A stretch of 64,000 nt of DNA from Calamus simplicifolius (Eukaryota; Streptophyta; Magnoliopsida; Arecales; Arecaceae). Positions 21,196 through 33,589 of the stretch are shown here, piece after piece. Numbering within the stretch: position 1 is the first letter of the stretch; each line of letters opens with the position of its first letter. The notes below the pieces were generated by a model that was given only the letters and a program-made list of their open reading frames with translations, ran no database searches and had not been told where the DNA came from. The stretch is taken from assembly GCA_900491605.1 (NCBI GenBank), contig UESW01001603.1:1-64000 (forward strand), written 5' to 3'. Position numbers and translations under genes: made by a program.

Positions 21196-22898
21196 CTCAC
21201 CGGTCATCACCAGCAAGGGTAAAGGATGCTAGGGAACAGGTTACGACGATTAAACGCCGTCGCTTGTCCCCCTGCTGCAGCCATAGATGCCGTAGCAAGA
21301 AAAAATAATAATAATAAAAGAGGAGGTTTTGCTGCGGCCATGGGTGCCATAGCGGACCTCGAAAAGCATGGACCGGAGGGGAGGGTCCATTAGATCCTCA
21401 CCGACGGCTGAGAGGTTCTTCATTGGCCGCAAAGGATCCTTTCCCCTTCTTTCCCAGCCGCCGATGGCCGAGGACGGCTTTCCCACCCCGGCCGCGGGGC
21501 CTGTCATAGGCCATTCTTATGGTTTTTTGTCAATAGACCCATTCTGGCAACCAACATTGCCCTTGTCCGTAGCTGGACCTTGTCCGACATCTTCCCTGGC
21601 CGTTTGGGGGCTGGGAATGCCCTTGTTTCGCTGCCCAATTGTCCCTATGGCCACAATGGCCACCGGGAGCACTCTGGCGGTCGGCGACGCCTCGCCTGTT
21701 GTCGGATACCATCCTGGGTCTATCTCCCAGGTCGTTGGAGGATGTTTAACCTCTTCCTTGGCTGCTAGAGGGCCGAGGAAGTCCTAACCACCGCCATATG
21801 GGTGGTGGGTGACCGCGTGCCCGAGGTTCACAGGGCCACCAGACCTTCTTCGCCGGTCGACGACCCTTCGCACGCCATTGGAGACTCCCCTCGGGCCTCC
21901 TCTTGGCTGCCGGAGGAGCGGGACAGCTCCTCACCACTGGCGTAAAGACCGTGGGCATCTAGAATGCCCATCGGTGGCATCACCCATAAATTGGACAAAG
22001 TCTAGGGGCTGCTTTCCATGAGTTGGGTGGCAACACCCATAAATTCGCAAATGTTCAAGGCCATCCTATTTTCTATGAGTTGGTGGCACCATCGGTAAAT
22101 ATTCAAAATTAAGAAGTAATTTCTCAATTACCCAACCTATAAATATAAGGTGTGGCTACGACATCAGCATGTGAGGTCATGGCAGGGTCTGCCACGTGGC
22201 ACGTAGTGACAGCCATGTGGCAGCTACATGGCAGCTACGTGGCAGGTGATGTGGCAGCTACGTGGCGATCCATGTGTTTGACCATGTGTCGGTCCCAGCT
22301 GACATCAGCAGCCTGCATGGCAATTTATGATTTTCTTGGTTTTAATAATTTCAAAAAATCATAGAAAATTACATAAAAGTTCAAAAAAAATGAAAAAAAT
22401 CATAAAAAAATATAGAAAAATCCAAAAAATTCTGAAAAAATCATAGAAAAATCAAAAAAATCTGAAAAATTTGAAGAAAAATTTTCTAGATGCGGCATGA
22501 TTATTTGTACTTTGTGCATAGATATTTTCGTTGTTATTCTGCCTAAATTTTTATGATAACTTTTTTTCTAGATGCATAATTATTTATGCTTAGTGTATAA
22601 ATATGGTCTATGCATATTCTTGTATATTTTCTGCTAACATAATTAATTTATGCTTAATGCATGAGAAAAATTTATAAATATTCTGCGAACATATTATTTA
22701 TGTGGATTATATAGATGCATTATATGAAAAATTATCAGATTTTATGTTTCATCTTATTAAATGAGTGATGATTATGAGCTTAGCAAAGTTTTTGATCTCA
22801 TTTATAAGAAGGAACATTCATAATCTGATTATTTTTTTAGATAACTGTATACACTGATATGTGCCTGATGCTCATACATTGCTTGACTGAAAATAGTG
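21196..22898 (+). other. Copia 5' leader
   Basis: About 1.7 kb between primer site and gag. The first half is GC-rich and has an unrecognised open frame (21368-21787, 139 codons) without known motifs. At 22190-22270 there are short repeats of GGCAGCTACGTGGCA type. From 22340 to 22490 the sequence is A-rich with CATAGAAAAATC-like repeats, then AT-rich to gag. No gene is supported. Confidence 0.6.
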
Positions 22899-23656
22899 AT
22901 GGCCTCCAAATTTGTGATAGCTGATCTTAACAAAGGTGAGAAGCTAAATGGATAAAACTATGAAATGTGGCATACAAAAATTCAATACCTGCTGAATAAA
23001 TTAGAAGTCTTGGAGACCCTGACAACTAGTATAACACCACCAGCGCCTAGCACTACTGAGCAATATTGTCTTGATCGAAAAGCCTATGAAAATTGGGTCA
23101 AGAAAGTTCGTTGTGCATACTTTACCATATTGAGCAGCATGCACAATGATCTTATTGGCAACTTTAAGCATTGCCAGACTACTCAAGATATGTGGAACCA
23201 GCTCAAGATCCGATTTGATCAAACTTCAGCCACAAGGCTAGGTGCCTTGAATCGTAGATTTATGCAATATGTCAAGGATCCCAATTATTCCATGTCAACC
23301 CACCTTCGTGTGATGGAAAACATGATTAGGGATATGAAGGCTGCTAGAGTTGACCTTACTGATGAGCAACAGGTCCTAGCAATGATTCGTTCACTGCTTG
23401 ACCCTCAGTGGAGTCAGATGAAGCTCTTGATGACTCATAGTGAGTACATCAAGACTTTTGAGGACATTGCTCATCACCTTGAGCTAGAGGCTGAGCGAAT
23501 TGAGACTTTCTTCCCTTCAGCCTATATGGTTACTGATGGGTTTTCGAGATCCAAAAATAAAAGAAGGGAAAGGCACATAACAGGAGTATACAGGGATATA
23601 AAGAAAAAACTGTGGCCAAACCAAAAAGAGGACGTCAAGGGGGCAAGAAAGATGTG
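22899..23656 (+). pseudogene. Copia gag, nearly open
   Basis: An ATG at 22899 is followed by a frame reading FVIADLNKGEKLNG, an in-frame TAA where a polar residue is expected, then NYEMWHTKIQYLL. The rest is open to 23656 and shows MWNQLKIRFDQTS and MIRSLLDPQWSQMK, typical of the copia gag (UBN2-type) domain. The zinc knuckle follows in a different frame at 23665-23720. There CYNCGAKCHFTRDY has Tyr where the last Cys of the CCHC motif belongs. One stop, one frameshift and a lost knuckle residue show decay. Confidence 0.88.
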
Positions 23657-26600
23657 ACAAAGATTAAGTGCTACAACTGTGGAGCAAAATGCCACTTTAC
23701 TCGTGATTACATTGAGCCAAAGAAGGTATGCTCCATATTCAGTTTTCTCTTTATTTGTTCATATGCATTAGTTGCTGACACACTACCTCATTGGATTGTA
23801 GATACAAGAGCGAACAAATATATAGTGCAAGATCGAGCTAGTTTTGTGGATTTTTACCGAATACCTGGAGATACCCGGTTTATCGTACTTAGGAATGGTC
23901 TGCGTAAGCAGGTTTTGGGTGTAGGAGCATACCGTGTTACACTTCATGGTGGACATATGTTGATCCTACATAACATTTTGTATGTCCCAACTATCCAGTG
24001 TAAACTTTATTCTGTTCTTCCCTTGTTGGCACTTGGTTACACTTTTAGTTTTTTTGGTGACCGTATGTTAGTCTATTTTGATGGTGTTTTATCCTTTTAT
24101 GGATATTTGTTACAAGGGTTCTTTAGACTGGATGTTGAATTATGTACTTTTTATTTTTCATTTCCTTGTGCTTCTATTCCTGCCTATGATGATAGTTTTC
24201 GTTGGCATATTAGACTTGGTCATGTGGGCCAAGATAGGATGGCACGAATGGCTAAAGCAAGGCTATTGAGCCCTCTTACCAAGATAAGTCTACATGTGTG
24301 TGAGTCTTGTCTAGCGAAAAAGGCATCAAAAAAGCCTTTTAGTAAGACTACTAGGGCCTCTCACCTATTAGAGTTAGTTCACTCTGATATCTGTGGACCC
24401 ATGAGTGTCAAGGCGTAACGTGGCGCTTCTTATTTCCTCATATTATAGATAATTTTTTGCGATTCGGGTATGTATACCTGATCTCTCACTGCTATGAAGT
24501 GCTGGATTATTTTAGATGATTTTTAACTGAGGTAAAAAATCAAAAGGAAAGGTCTTTAAAGACTCTCCGAACTGATAGAGGCCGTAAATATCTATCTGAG
24601 CAATTCTAATGGCTCTGTGAGGAAAAAGGGATACGCAAGCAGCTTACTATTACTAGGACACCACAACAGAATGGTGTTACCGAACGTTGAAATAGGACTT
24701 TACTAGACATGGTTAGGTTGATGATGGCGCAAGCAAATCTTTCAATCAGTTTTTAGGGAGATGCGCTGTTGACTACAGCTTACATCCTTAATCATGTATC
24801 TAGCAAAATGGTACCCTTCACTTCATATAAGCTATGGTATAGTACGCGATCCTCTATGGATCATTTGGGCCCCTAGGGCTCAGGATATGTGTACAATGCC
24901 TCCCATAAGTTGGGAAAGCTAGGTCCAAAAGCTAGCAAAAATGTGTTTATTAGGTACCCTAAGAATTTGAAGGGTTACGTGATGTACAGTGCACATCCTG
25001 ATGGAGGGTTGACTGAAGTGAAGTCCAGAGACGTGGAGTTTATAGAGAATGAATTCCCGAGCATTGGTGTAGTTAGAAAGGACTTGTCCCTATATAAGTT
25101 ACAGGAGGACCTTTCTACTATCTCTGGTGAGGGAGAAGATTTTTGACCTGTCTCAGAGATTGCCACAGATAATCGGAATGCTAGGCCTAGTAGGAGTGCT
25201 ATACCATACAGTGGGAGCGCACAAGCTGAGCCTAGTAGGAGCTCACCCATGAGGGTTGATGCATCATCAGAGAGCGATCCTCAAGGTCTAAATCCACAAT
25301 TACGAAGAAAAAAACCTAGTTATATTCCACGATGATATTTTAGGATTGAAGAGAATGTGTTTCTCTACACTTCGTTGGATCTAGATGAGCCTGCTTCTGT
25401 TGAAGAGGCATTCGCTTCACCTGCTTATAGTGAGTGGCTAGCTGCTATGGAAGATGAGATTGTATCGATGGCCAAGAATTATGTGTGGAACTTGGTAGAC
25501 CTTCCGTCTGGACGTAAATCTATAGGAAACAAGTGGGTTCTTAAGAAAGCGCAAGACTGATGGGTCAATTGATAAGTATAAAGCCCATCTAGTTGCGATG
25601 GGCTATACCCAGATGGAGGGTGTAGACTTTGAGGAGACATTTTCTTCTATGGTGAGATTTGCTCCATTCGTCCTAGCTATTGTAACCCATTTAGATTTGA
25701 AGCTACATCAAATGGATGTTAAGACAACATTTCTTAATGAAAGACTGGATGAAGAGATCTATATGGATCAGGTTTTGTGACCAAAGGACAGGAGGGCAAA
25801 GTGTGCCGCCTTAGAAGATCCATATATGGTCTCAAGTAGTCATCTAGACAATGGTACCTCAAGTTTCATGAAGCCATTACATCAATTGGCTTAGATATAA
25901 TTGAGAAGGACCACTGTATGTACATTAAAAAATCAGATGATGAAATTTTGATTTTGGCATTGTATGTGGATGACATCCTAATAGCTGGGAGTTTTATAGG
26001 GGTGATCAATGCCACTAAGGAGTGGTTGTACTTTGTTTTTGAGATGAAAGATATGGGTGAGGTGAATTTTATGCTGGGAGTGAGGATCCTGAGGAATTGT
26101 GTAAAGAAGTTTCTTGGTTTATCTTAAGAAATATATATTGAGAAAATCTTAGAATGATTCCAAATGCACTATTCTAAACCTGTAGATATCCTAATAGAGA
26201 AGGGTTGTACTTTGAGCATCGATCAGTGCCCTAAAACTGATGAGGAGAGAGAAAAAATGAGCAGGATCCCTTATGCTAGTGCTGTAGGGAGCTTGATGTA
26301 CGCTATATTGTGTACTTGCCCTGATATTTGCTTTGCAGTCAGTTTGATTAGCCAATACTAAAGTAATCCAGGACTTGCTTATTGGGTTGCAGTTAAAAGG
26401 ATTTTTCGTTACTTTCATGGTACTGCCAATTTCATCCTATGCTATCAGGGTAAAGATTCGAGATTAAAGGATTTTTATGACTCTGATGGGCTGGTGATAG
26501 GGACGAGCATAGATCTACAATAGGATATGTGTTCATCTTTGGAGGTGGAGCTATCACTTGGTGCAGTAAGAAATAAAGCTGCACCGCCCTATCTACTATG

Positions 26601-26935
26601 GAAGCTGAATATATTGCTTGTTCGGCTGCTGTCTAGGAGGTCGTGTGGCTGAGAAGGTTCTTGAGGCGACTCGAGATATCAACTAATGCATATGAGGCTA
26701 TTCAGATCAGTTCTGATAGTATTATAGCATGACAATATGCTAAGGATCCTAAGTACCATGGAAGGACCAAGCATATTGACATCAGATATCACTTCATTCG
26801 GGATATGGTCAAGTAAGGAGAATTTATCCTAAAGCATATCTCCACTAACAAGATGTTGGCTGATCCTTTGACAAAGCCCATTCCTAGGGATGTGTTCCAG
26901 GCTCATGTGAGGAGTCTAGGTCTGTATAGAGTGTG
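23612..26935 (+). pseudogene. Copia pol (protease, integrase, reverse transcriptase, RNase H), many stops
   Basis: Domains appear in copia order. Protease: HWIVDTRANKYIV, where DSGA has become DTRA. GAG-pre-integrase: WHIRLGHVGQDRM with CESCLAKKASKKPF. Integrase core: LVHSDICGPM, RTDRGRKYLS and TPQQNGV. Reverse transcriptase: WLAAMEDEIVSMAKN, VDFEETFSSMVRF, LKLHQMDVKTTFLN and an intact YVDDILIAG box. RNase H region: MEAEYIACSAA, then HIDIRYHFIRDMV and a C-terminal LADPLTKPI. Stops interrupt it at 24416, 24608, 24689, 24755, 25780 and elsewhere, often at CAA/CAG/TGG-type codons, which suggests transition decay. The frame ends with LGLYRV and a stop near 26935. Confidence 0.9.
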
Positions 26936-28109
26936 ACAGACCGGGATATGTTTCAGACTTATGTATAAGTTTGTGTCTTTGTTTTGTAAGACATGGATTG
27001 TATGGACATCAATGACTATGTGTTAAAATTTATGAAATGTTTGTTTTCATTATTATGATGAGTTCATATCAATAGGCATATATGTCTATAATTGTCACAG
27101 GCTTAGATCAGCCCACTCACACGGGTGATCGCCTTGACACTTTTATAGTGGGAAGGATGAGACTAAAGTAGCCATAATAAATGCTTAAGTAGAAATACAT
27201 GAGTTGCATATTGCATAAAATGCAACATGGGCTACATAAATTATAATAGAATATATTATAATCAAAGTCGCCTTAGTTTGGACTGAGATGAGACTCAGGA
27301 GAGTCAAGTACGGAGTACATACATGCGTGTGTGGTGTATGAATAGTGATATGTCCACATATTCATACTAAACCTATTATAGCCGAACTGGGAGCATTGCA
27401 GTGTGCTCGAGTCAGGCAACTTTGTGATGCCTGGACTTGTGTTCGTACGGTGTCTGAGTATGACATGGCCCATTAAGTGGAAGCTCCACCGTAGCATGTA
27501 TTATGTTACATGTGCTAAAAGTCGACCTTATAAGGGGTAATGTGATATATTCCCTCTCCGTTACCGTGTGAGCCTTACAACTATGTAGTGTCCTTGGACT
27601 TGAACCTATACCATGAAGTTGGAGTTCAGGATGACTTTCTTAGCCTTGTCCTCAAGGGTTGTGGAATTGATACGGCCACATAAGACAATCTTAGGAAGTT
27701 AACTGGACAAAAATGGACTGGTAAGAGTGTTCAAGGAAGATTATTCGCGACCACACCTTATGTTTGTGATCCATTGCCTGAGCAATCATGTTGAGCAATC
27801 ATGTGTATGAGTTGCATATGATTATGGATACAAACATTATGATTTTGTGTTTTATCAAATGTTGCTCAAGAAAGATCTCTTGAGGGATTGAGAGTGCTTG
27901 ATCAGGTGTGATCGGATTTTTTGGGACACAGATGGGATTGGATTGTATTCTTGTTCACTACGTTAGTTATTTATTAACTTAATGCAGTATATCTGCTATA
28001 TGTCACTGTGTGTGAGTTTCACCGGATCGCACATCCCATCGCACTCTGCACTGCAAGTTGAAAGAGTTGAGGTTATAAATCATTATTCCTATGTGGATGA
28101 GTAGGAGAT
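26936..28109 (+). other. Copia 3' non-coding region and polypurine tract
   Basis: About 1.17 kb without a supportable reading frame between RNase H and 3' LTR. The last bases before the LTR (GGATGAGTAGGAGAT, 28095-28109) form the polypurine tract; a GGAGAT-TGTTGG junction is usual in plant copia elements. Confidence 0.75.
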
Positions 28110-28410
28110 TGTTGGCCTGGGTACCAAGTTAGCGCTCACATAGAATCCCAAGAGTCCCATGAGATGGGATGGGACTCTTAGGATTCAGGGACTTTCATAT
28201 TCTTTTAACGAATCCGCTCTCGGATCTATCCCGATATATAAGAGAAGATCTAAGGTGTCTTCTATGTTACACACGACACGAGGGTTTACGAACTCCTTCT
28301 CTTTCTTCATTGGCACTGGCTTAAGAGTGTGGACGAACTGAAAACTACGATTGATAATCTGCTGTTTTTGCTGCCAAAACAAGATATATTTTCTCTTTAT
28401 GGCTCCTACA
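28110..28410 (+). repeat. Copia 3' LTR
   Basis: 301 bp, starting TGTTGGCCTGGGTACC and ending GGCTCCTACA. It shares TATAAGAGAAGATCTAAGG and AATCTGCTGTTTTTGCTGCC with the 5' LTR. Substantial divergence between the LTRs agrees with the decayed pol. Confidence 0.9.
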
Positions 28411-30335
28411 CTATTTAAGGTAAGAAAATGGAGGACACTGCCGTTAGGGGTGCAACTTGGGCTTATGAAACTTGTGTTTTCCTCAACCCTAACCCTAACC
28501 CTATTTGTAAAATATCAACCCTAACCCTAACCCTAACCCTAACCCTATTTGTAAAACCTCAACCCTAACCCTATTTTTAAAAATTGGGCTCGGATTAAGT
28601 TTTGGATTGGAATTTGGGTTGATAAGAAAAAAATAAAATAAAATACTTTTTTCAAAGTAAATAAACACCGAATTATGGAAACCAGAGACAGAAAATAAAA
28701 TCCCTTGCTAAACGCATAAACTAGACTCGGGGTTTTAACATTGTATTAAAAAAAAGTCTTACCTGAATCGAAGAAAAAAAAATGAATGGGCCACGGGCAC
28801 GACCACTTCCATACTACAGTTTTATTGCACCTGAAAAATGCCTGCTGGTCTTCACACATAGACATTTAAAAAGGTATAGAGGTAAAAAATTGGTCATGTT
28901 TAGCTTCCCAGAAGCAAAGAAATAACTGTTTGCCAAATAGAAACAAAAGATAAGGTAACAACTCCGACAGCCAAGGCACAGGATGGTGCAGAGGAAGACA
29001 CCCTCTCAGAAACCACTTCACGTCAGATCCTCTCTTTTTTTTTTTTTCTTTCGCTTCATTGTTACATATGCCACTTCTGGAGTAGAAAACGACAAGGTAA
29101 ATGAGAAAGGGGTCAAGCAAGACACTATGCCGAGCTCATACCTTACTCTTGCGAAGAGAATGATAAACTCGCCTCCAAGATCGGCATAATAAAAGAATGA
29201 AAAAGCGAATGAGCCAATACTTCGTCCTACGGTGAGAAATTGCAGCAGTCGAGGATGCGGGACTGACCATTGCTTGACTCGATGTCTTCACCGTTCATGA
29301 ATCAAAGATAGCACTGAGATTTGTGATATTTGAGCCCCTATGCCGTACAACTTACTTTCGACTCGGGCGGCAGGTCATGGGAGGTATATTTTTTAAAAAT
29401 CGAATGGTTATTTTATTTCGCGGGCTTCTCCTGCGAAAGGCGACAAAAATAAAAAAAAGCTCAATTTTCAGCTCGCCTCTCGATGCTCACTACCACAGCC
29501 TGAAGCATTTTGAAAACCTCCCTCCACATTTACTAAAACACCCTCCATCACATTTTTCATTAGTCCATTCACTTTCATTTGATTGAACCAACTTACATCC
29601 ATTTTCGTCATTTCAAATAGAAAAAACCTCTCCGGTTCGCAGAAGGCGCGGCCTCCCTTTGCCTCTCTCTCCTCTCTCTCTCTCTCGCTGCAATGCCTCG
29701 TTGCAGGGATGGCGGTGCCATAAACAAAGAAGAGAAGGAGGTGGAAAGTGAAATAAAATGTGCGAATTATTCGCCTTTATGTTTGTCTTTCTTTTCCTCA
29801 TCTGCCATCGACGGTCTTGCTCTTTTTACTCTCAAGTTGGTCATCTCGTCCGATCCAACTAACGCCCTCAATGCCACTAAAAACCTGATGTCGATAAGCT
29901 ACCCTTCTTCCATCTTTATGTTTGGATTGACTGCAATTTGAACCTAAATTAATTGCAAATTTAACTGGGTTAAATTTGAATTTTTTAGATTTGAATTAAA
30001 TAAATATAAATTTAAATACTGCTGTAAATTAAATTTAATGAATTGAATTTGGGTTGAATCTGATTCAAGTCTGCTGTTCTTATGCAGTGAAACAAAAAAA
30101 GAAAACCGAGAAACCCAGCTGTCCCGCTCAGAGGACAACGTTGTTGGACTCAAAAGAAACCCCATTCTCATACGGTACAAAAATAAACGCCTGAGAAAGC
30201 CCAGCTGTCCCGCTCAACAAACGGCCGTCTCATCACCGTCCGCTTCGACACCGATTGCTAGTCCGCATCAGATCTCCCCTCACGGTTTCTCGTCGAAGGC
30301 CATCGGGCCCAAACCGTTCAACCTCACTCGGTATA
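28411..30335. other. AT-rich intergenic stretch, no gene supported
   Basis: Holds a telomere-like repeat block (listed separately), a CT microsatellite at about 29660-29690, and a repeated phrase CCCAGCTGTCCCGCTCA at 30114 and 30198. AT-rich inverted stretches of TTTAAATTTGAATT type occur at 29940-30060. TAGGGGTGCAACTTGGGC at 28445 resembles the end of a hAT-type element, but I cannot pair it with a second end. Open frames here lack domain signals. Confidence 0.55.
28484..28573. repeat. Interstitial CCCTAA (6-bp) repeat block
   Basis: Three short runs of AACCCT (about 3, 5 and 2 copies) are separated by near-identical spacers containing CTATTTGTAAAA or CTATTTTTAAAA. The period is 6, not the 7 of the usual plant CCCTAAA telomere repeat. 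Confidence 0.85.
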
Positions 30336-30597
30336 GGAAAACACTTTGTACATCATCTTCGGTGCAGCAAGGCCTATGTGGGCTGCACCGCTCCTTCCTA
30401 TTGGTCTATATGGATCTCATATGGTCTGACATGATGGGACAGAATAGCAGGAAGATAATGTTACTTTTTAATCGTACATCCATTAAAAGTCGTTCAGCCT
30501 TTCACCATTGGTGTGAAGACGAAAATGCCCTTTCCCTCCAGCCTACTTCAACCCGCCATCTTATTTAGATTTTGCTGATAAAAAATCGTAAGGTTCT
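30336..30597. repeat. Left terminal inverted repeat of the Pack-MULE
   Basis: About 262 bp. It pairs with 34227-34486, for example GATAAAAAATCGTAAGGTTC here against GAACCTTACGATTTTTTATC there. Confidence 0.93.
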
Positions 30598-30654
30598 GGC
30601 CTGAAAGAAGAGTATCCGAAGAAGTGGCAAAGCTCTGCCAAACGACATCCTAGT

Positions 30655-31575
30655 TCAAACTTTAAGACAAGCATCAGTTTAAACCCACGACACCCTAGTT
30701 GGAAACCCACGACACCCTAGTTCAAAACCTTAAGACAAAGCATCAGTTCAAACCCACGACACCCTATTTGAAAACCCACGACACCCTAGTTCAAAACTTT
30801 AAGACAAAGCATCAGTTTAAACCCACGACACCCTAGTTGGAAACCCACGACACCCTGGTTCATAACCCACGATACCCTAGTTCAAAGCCTTAAGACAAAG
30901 CATCAGTTCAAACCCACGACACCCTAGTTGGAAACCCACGACACCCTAGTTCAAAACCTTAAGACAAAGCATCAGTTCAAACCCACGACACCCTAGTTGG
31001 AAACCCACGACACCCTAGTTCATAACCCACGACACCTAGTTCATAACCCACGACACCCTAGTTTAAAACCTTAAGACAAAGCATCAGTTCAAACCCATGA
31101 CACCCTAGTTGGAAACCCACGACACCCTAGTTCAAAACTTTAAGACAAAGCATCAGTTTAAACCCACGACACCCTAGTTGGAAACCCACGACACCCTGGT
31201 TCATAACCCACGACACCTAGTTCAAAACCTTAAGACAAAGCATCAGTTCAAACCCACGACACCCTAGTTGGAAACCCACGACACCCTAGTTCAAAACCTT
31301 AAGACAAAGCATCAGTTCAAACCCACGACACCCTAGTTCATAACCCACGACACCCTAGTTTAAAACCTTAAGACAAAGCATCAGTTCAAACCCACGACAC
31401 CCTAGTTGGAAACCCACGACACCCTAGTTTATAACCCACGACACCCTAGTTCAAAACCTTAAGACAAAGCATCAATTTAAACCCACGACACCCCCTAGTT
31501 CAAGACCCATGACACCTAAGTTTAAGACCCATGACACCCCAGTTCAAGACCCATGACAAAGCAGCCGTTCAAGAC
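30655..31575. repeat. Pack-MULE minisatellite block 1
   Basis: Units of about 22 bp (CCCACGACACCCTAGTTCAAA) are arranged in a higher-order ~69 bp repeat that includes CCTTAAGACAAAGCATCAGTT. About thirteen higher-order copies vary by one or two inner units. Confidence 0.93.
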
Positions 31576-31708
31576 CATGTGTAAAACAAAAATAAAATAG
31601 AAATGAAGTAAATTCAGCAAAGCGTATGTTTAAAAAGCTAGAACTACAGATTTGCAAGCACAGAGACGACAAGGGCCGTAGTCCCTCCATCAGCTTCTCT
31701 TGTTCAGA

Positions 31709-32133
31709 CTACTCGAGCTCGAATGCCGACATCGGGAAGCTGTCGGACAGCCCGGTGCCGGTCTTGAAAGTGATCTTCTCTGTTGAGGGGTCATCGATGT
31801 ACATCTCAACAACAGAGAGCCACAGCAAGAGCTCCTTCGTCTTCACCCCTGTGATCTTCTTCATCTTGCGCTGCTCGACGAAGGCCGTCACCTCTGTGCC
31901 ATACGACACCGTCTGCTTGATCTTCTTGAACGTATGCACCTTCTTCCTTTCTGGATCAGCCACATAAACCCAGCTGCACGATTGTAGCCAAACTCCTCGA
32001 TGTCATCAAGGGGAAACAGACCCTTGGGGAGGCCGAGCTCTTCGAGTAGTTGGATGGAATTCTTCTTGCAGAGGTCATTGCCGTGGTAGACCTCGGCACC
32101 CTCACGGTGGCTCTCAATGGTCTCGGATGCCAT
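31709..32133 (-). pseudogene. Captured DUF538-family gene, full length with one frameshift
   Basis: The ATG is at 32131-32133. The first frame reads MASETIESHREGAEVYHG, then LPKGLFPLDDIEEFGYNRAA and GFMW. Near 31950 the frame shifts by one base and continues KKVHTFKKIKQTVSYGTEVT, then LLLWLSVVEMYIDDPS and GLSDSFPMSAFELE to a stop at 31709. This is the whole of a typical ~140-residue plant DUF538 protein. The family is widespread in plants; its biochemical role is not firmly known. A one-base loss in GGAAGAAGG separates the halves. It lies between minisatellite blocks 1 and 2 and has about 250 bases of upstream leader, so more than the coding part was captured. Confidence 0.8.
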
Positions 32134-32384
32134 GTTAGTATTATCCGAAGGCTTTGAAACCGTTCTAATTTTAAGCTTCAACATGAAGTCAAAGCTTTGA
32201 AACTGTTCTAATTTTATTTTTCCTCTTCCTTCCGTGGGATTTTGATCAAGTGCGGAACTCACCACGGAATGCGTAAGTTTTTCTTCACGTTCGGTTTTCC
32301 TCTCCCATGAGTCTTCACGAATTCTGTTTGGTTTTCCTCTTCCGTGAGTCTTCACGAATTCTGTTTCACACGTCACGTCAACTA

Positions 32385-33030
32385 AGGTGTCATGGGTCTT
32401 TAACTGGAGATGTCATGGGTCTTGAACTAGGGTATCATGGGTCTTAAAACTAGGGTATCGTGGGAGGTCTTGAACTAGGGTATCGTGGGTCTTCAACTAG
32501 GGTGTCATGTGTCTTGAACTGGGTATCGTAGGTCTTGAACTGGGGTATCATGGGTCTTTAACTGGGGGTGTCGTGGGTCTTGAACTGGGGTGTCGTGGGT
32601 CTTGAACTAGAGTATCGTGGGTCTTGAACTAGGGGTATCGGGGTCTTGAACTGGGGTATCGTGGGTCTTGAACTAGGGGTGTCATGGGTCTTGAACTGGG
32701 GGTGTCGTGGGTCTTGAACTAGGGATGTCATGGGTCTTGAACTGGGAGTGTCGTGGGTCTTGAACTGGGGTATCGTGGTCTTGAACTAGGGGTGTCGTGG
32801 GTCTTGAACTGGGGTGTCGTGGGTCTTGAACTAGGGGTGTCATGGGTCTTGAACTGGGGGTATCGTGGGTCTTGAACTGGGTGTCGTGGGTCTTGAACTA
32901 TGGGTGTCGTGGGTCTTGAACTGGGGTGTCGTGGGTCTTGAACTGGGGGTGTCATGGGTCTTGAACGGGGGGTGTCGTGGGTCTTGAACTAGGGTGTCGT
33001 GGGTCTTAAACTAGCGGTGTCATGGGTCTT
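32385..33030. repeat. Pack-MULE minisatellite block 2, opposite orientation
   Basis: The same ~22 bp unit as blocks 1 and 3 but reverse-complemented: GTGTCGTGGGTCTTGAACTA. About thirty units with small insertions of G. Confidence 0.93.
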
Positions 33031-33077
33031 AAACATGCCCTTTTCCTTCCTTTGCTTTTTTGCTTTGCTTTGTTCAT

Positions 33078-33265
33078 GGTTGGTCCAGTTTTCAACTACA
33101 ATCCATCAGCCCACAATGTAGTCGCCTTGAACGGAGCTGGCTACAATGGCTGCACCACACCGAGGGGCTTGAAGTCTTCAAGTCAGGAAGGATCGCATCA
33201 CGCTTGGTAGGGGGACGAACTACTTTATCTGTAACTTTGTTGGCCACTGCCAAGCCGGGATGAAG
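33078..33265 (+). pseudogene. Captured phytocyanin (basic blue copper protein) fragment, frameshifted
   Basis: The plus strand reads VFNYNPSAHNVVALNGAG then YNGCTTPRG, which includes the copper-ligand His of the SAHN motif. The reading then changes frame (VFKSG) and again to GTNYFICNFVGHCQAGMK, holding the Cys, His and Met ligands of a type I copper site. The order and spacing match the C-terminal two thirds of a plantacyanin-like protein. The N-terminal third and signal peptide are missing; the sequence just upstream is pyrimidine-rich and may be intron tail. Two frameshifts make it non-coding. The following 33266-33440 is also GC-rich and coding-like, perhaps a further captured piece, but I do not recognise it. 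Confidence 0.72.
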
Positions 33266-33589
33266 ACCCACGACACCCTAGTGTCACGCGTTTTCATCAC
33301 CTTCCGGCAGCTGACACGTCAGCAACGGCAGCGGCTTCAGGACCCTCATCAACTCACTACGTGTCAGATTGGGAGGATGATGCCATGTCGAAGCTATCGG
33401 GGCCTCGTCGCATCATCAGGTGTTATCGCTTCTCAGATTAAACATTAATCTAATCAACCAAAGAAGTTATTTCAGCGATGCTATTTGGTTGATAAAACCT
33501 TATGGGACCAATAAACTTTGCAAAGCCGTCTTTCGACTAGCTCCAGCCCCTATCAATAAACTTTGCAAAGCCATCTTTAATACTCACGA

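Larger units (their letters stand above)
15327..28410 (+). mobile_element. Decayed Ty1/copia retrotransposon, split by a nested LTR element
   Basis: The 3' LTR (28110-28410) matches sequence at 15340-15398 and 20863-21181, which together form the 5' LTR; the gap between them is a complete insertion. After the 5' LTR comes an initiator-Met primer site (21184), a 1.7 kb leader, gag, then protease, integrase, reverse transcriptase and RNase H in copia order on the plus strand. Without the insertion the element is about 7.6 kb. Many stops and frameshifts show it is dead. The left boundary is uncertain by several bases, and I find no target duplication (right flank CTATT). Confidence 0.88.

Noticed and set aside
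29323..29941. Open frames of 82-87 codons between copia and the Pack-MULE as small genes
   Set aside because: Composition is intergenic, no motif, and the CT-run near 29670 is a simple microsatellite rather than proof of a 5' leader.
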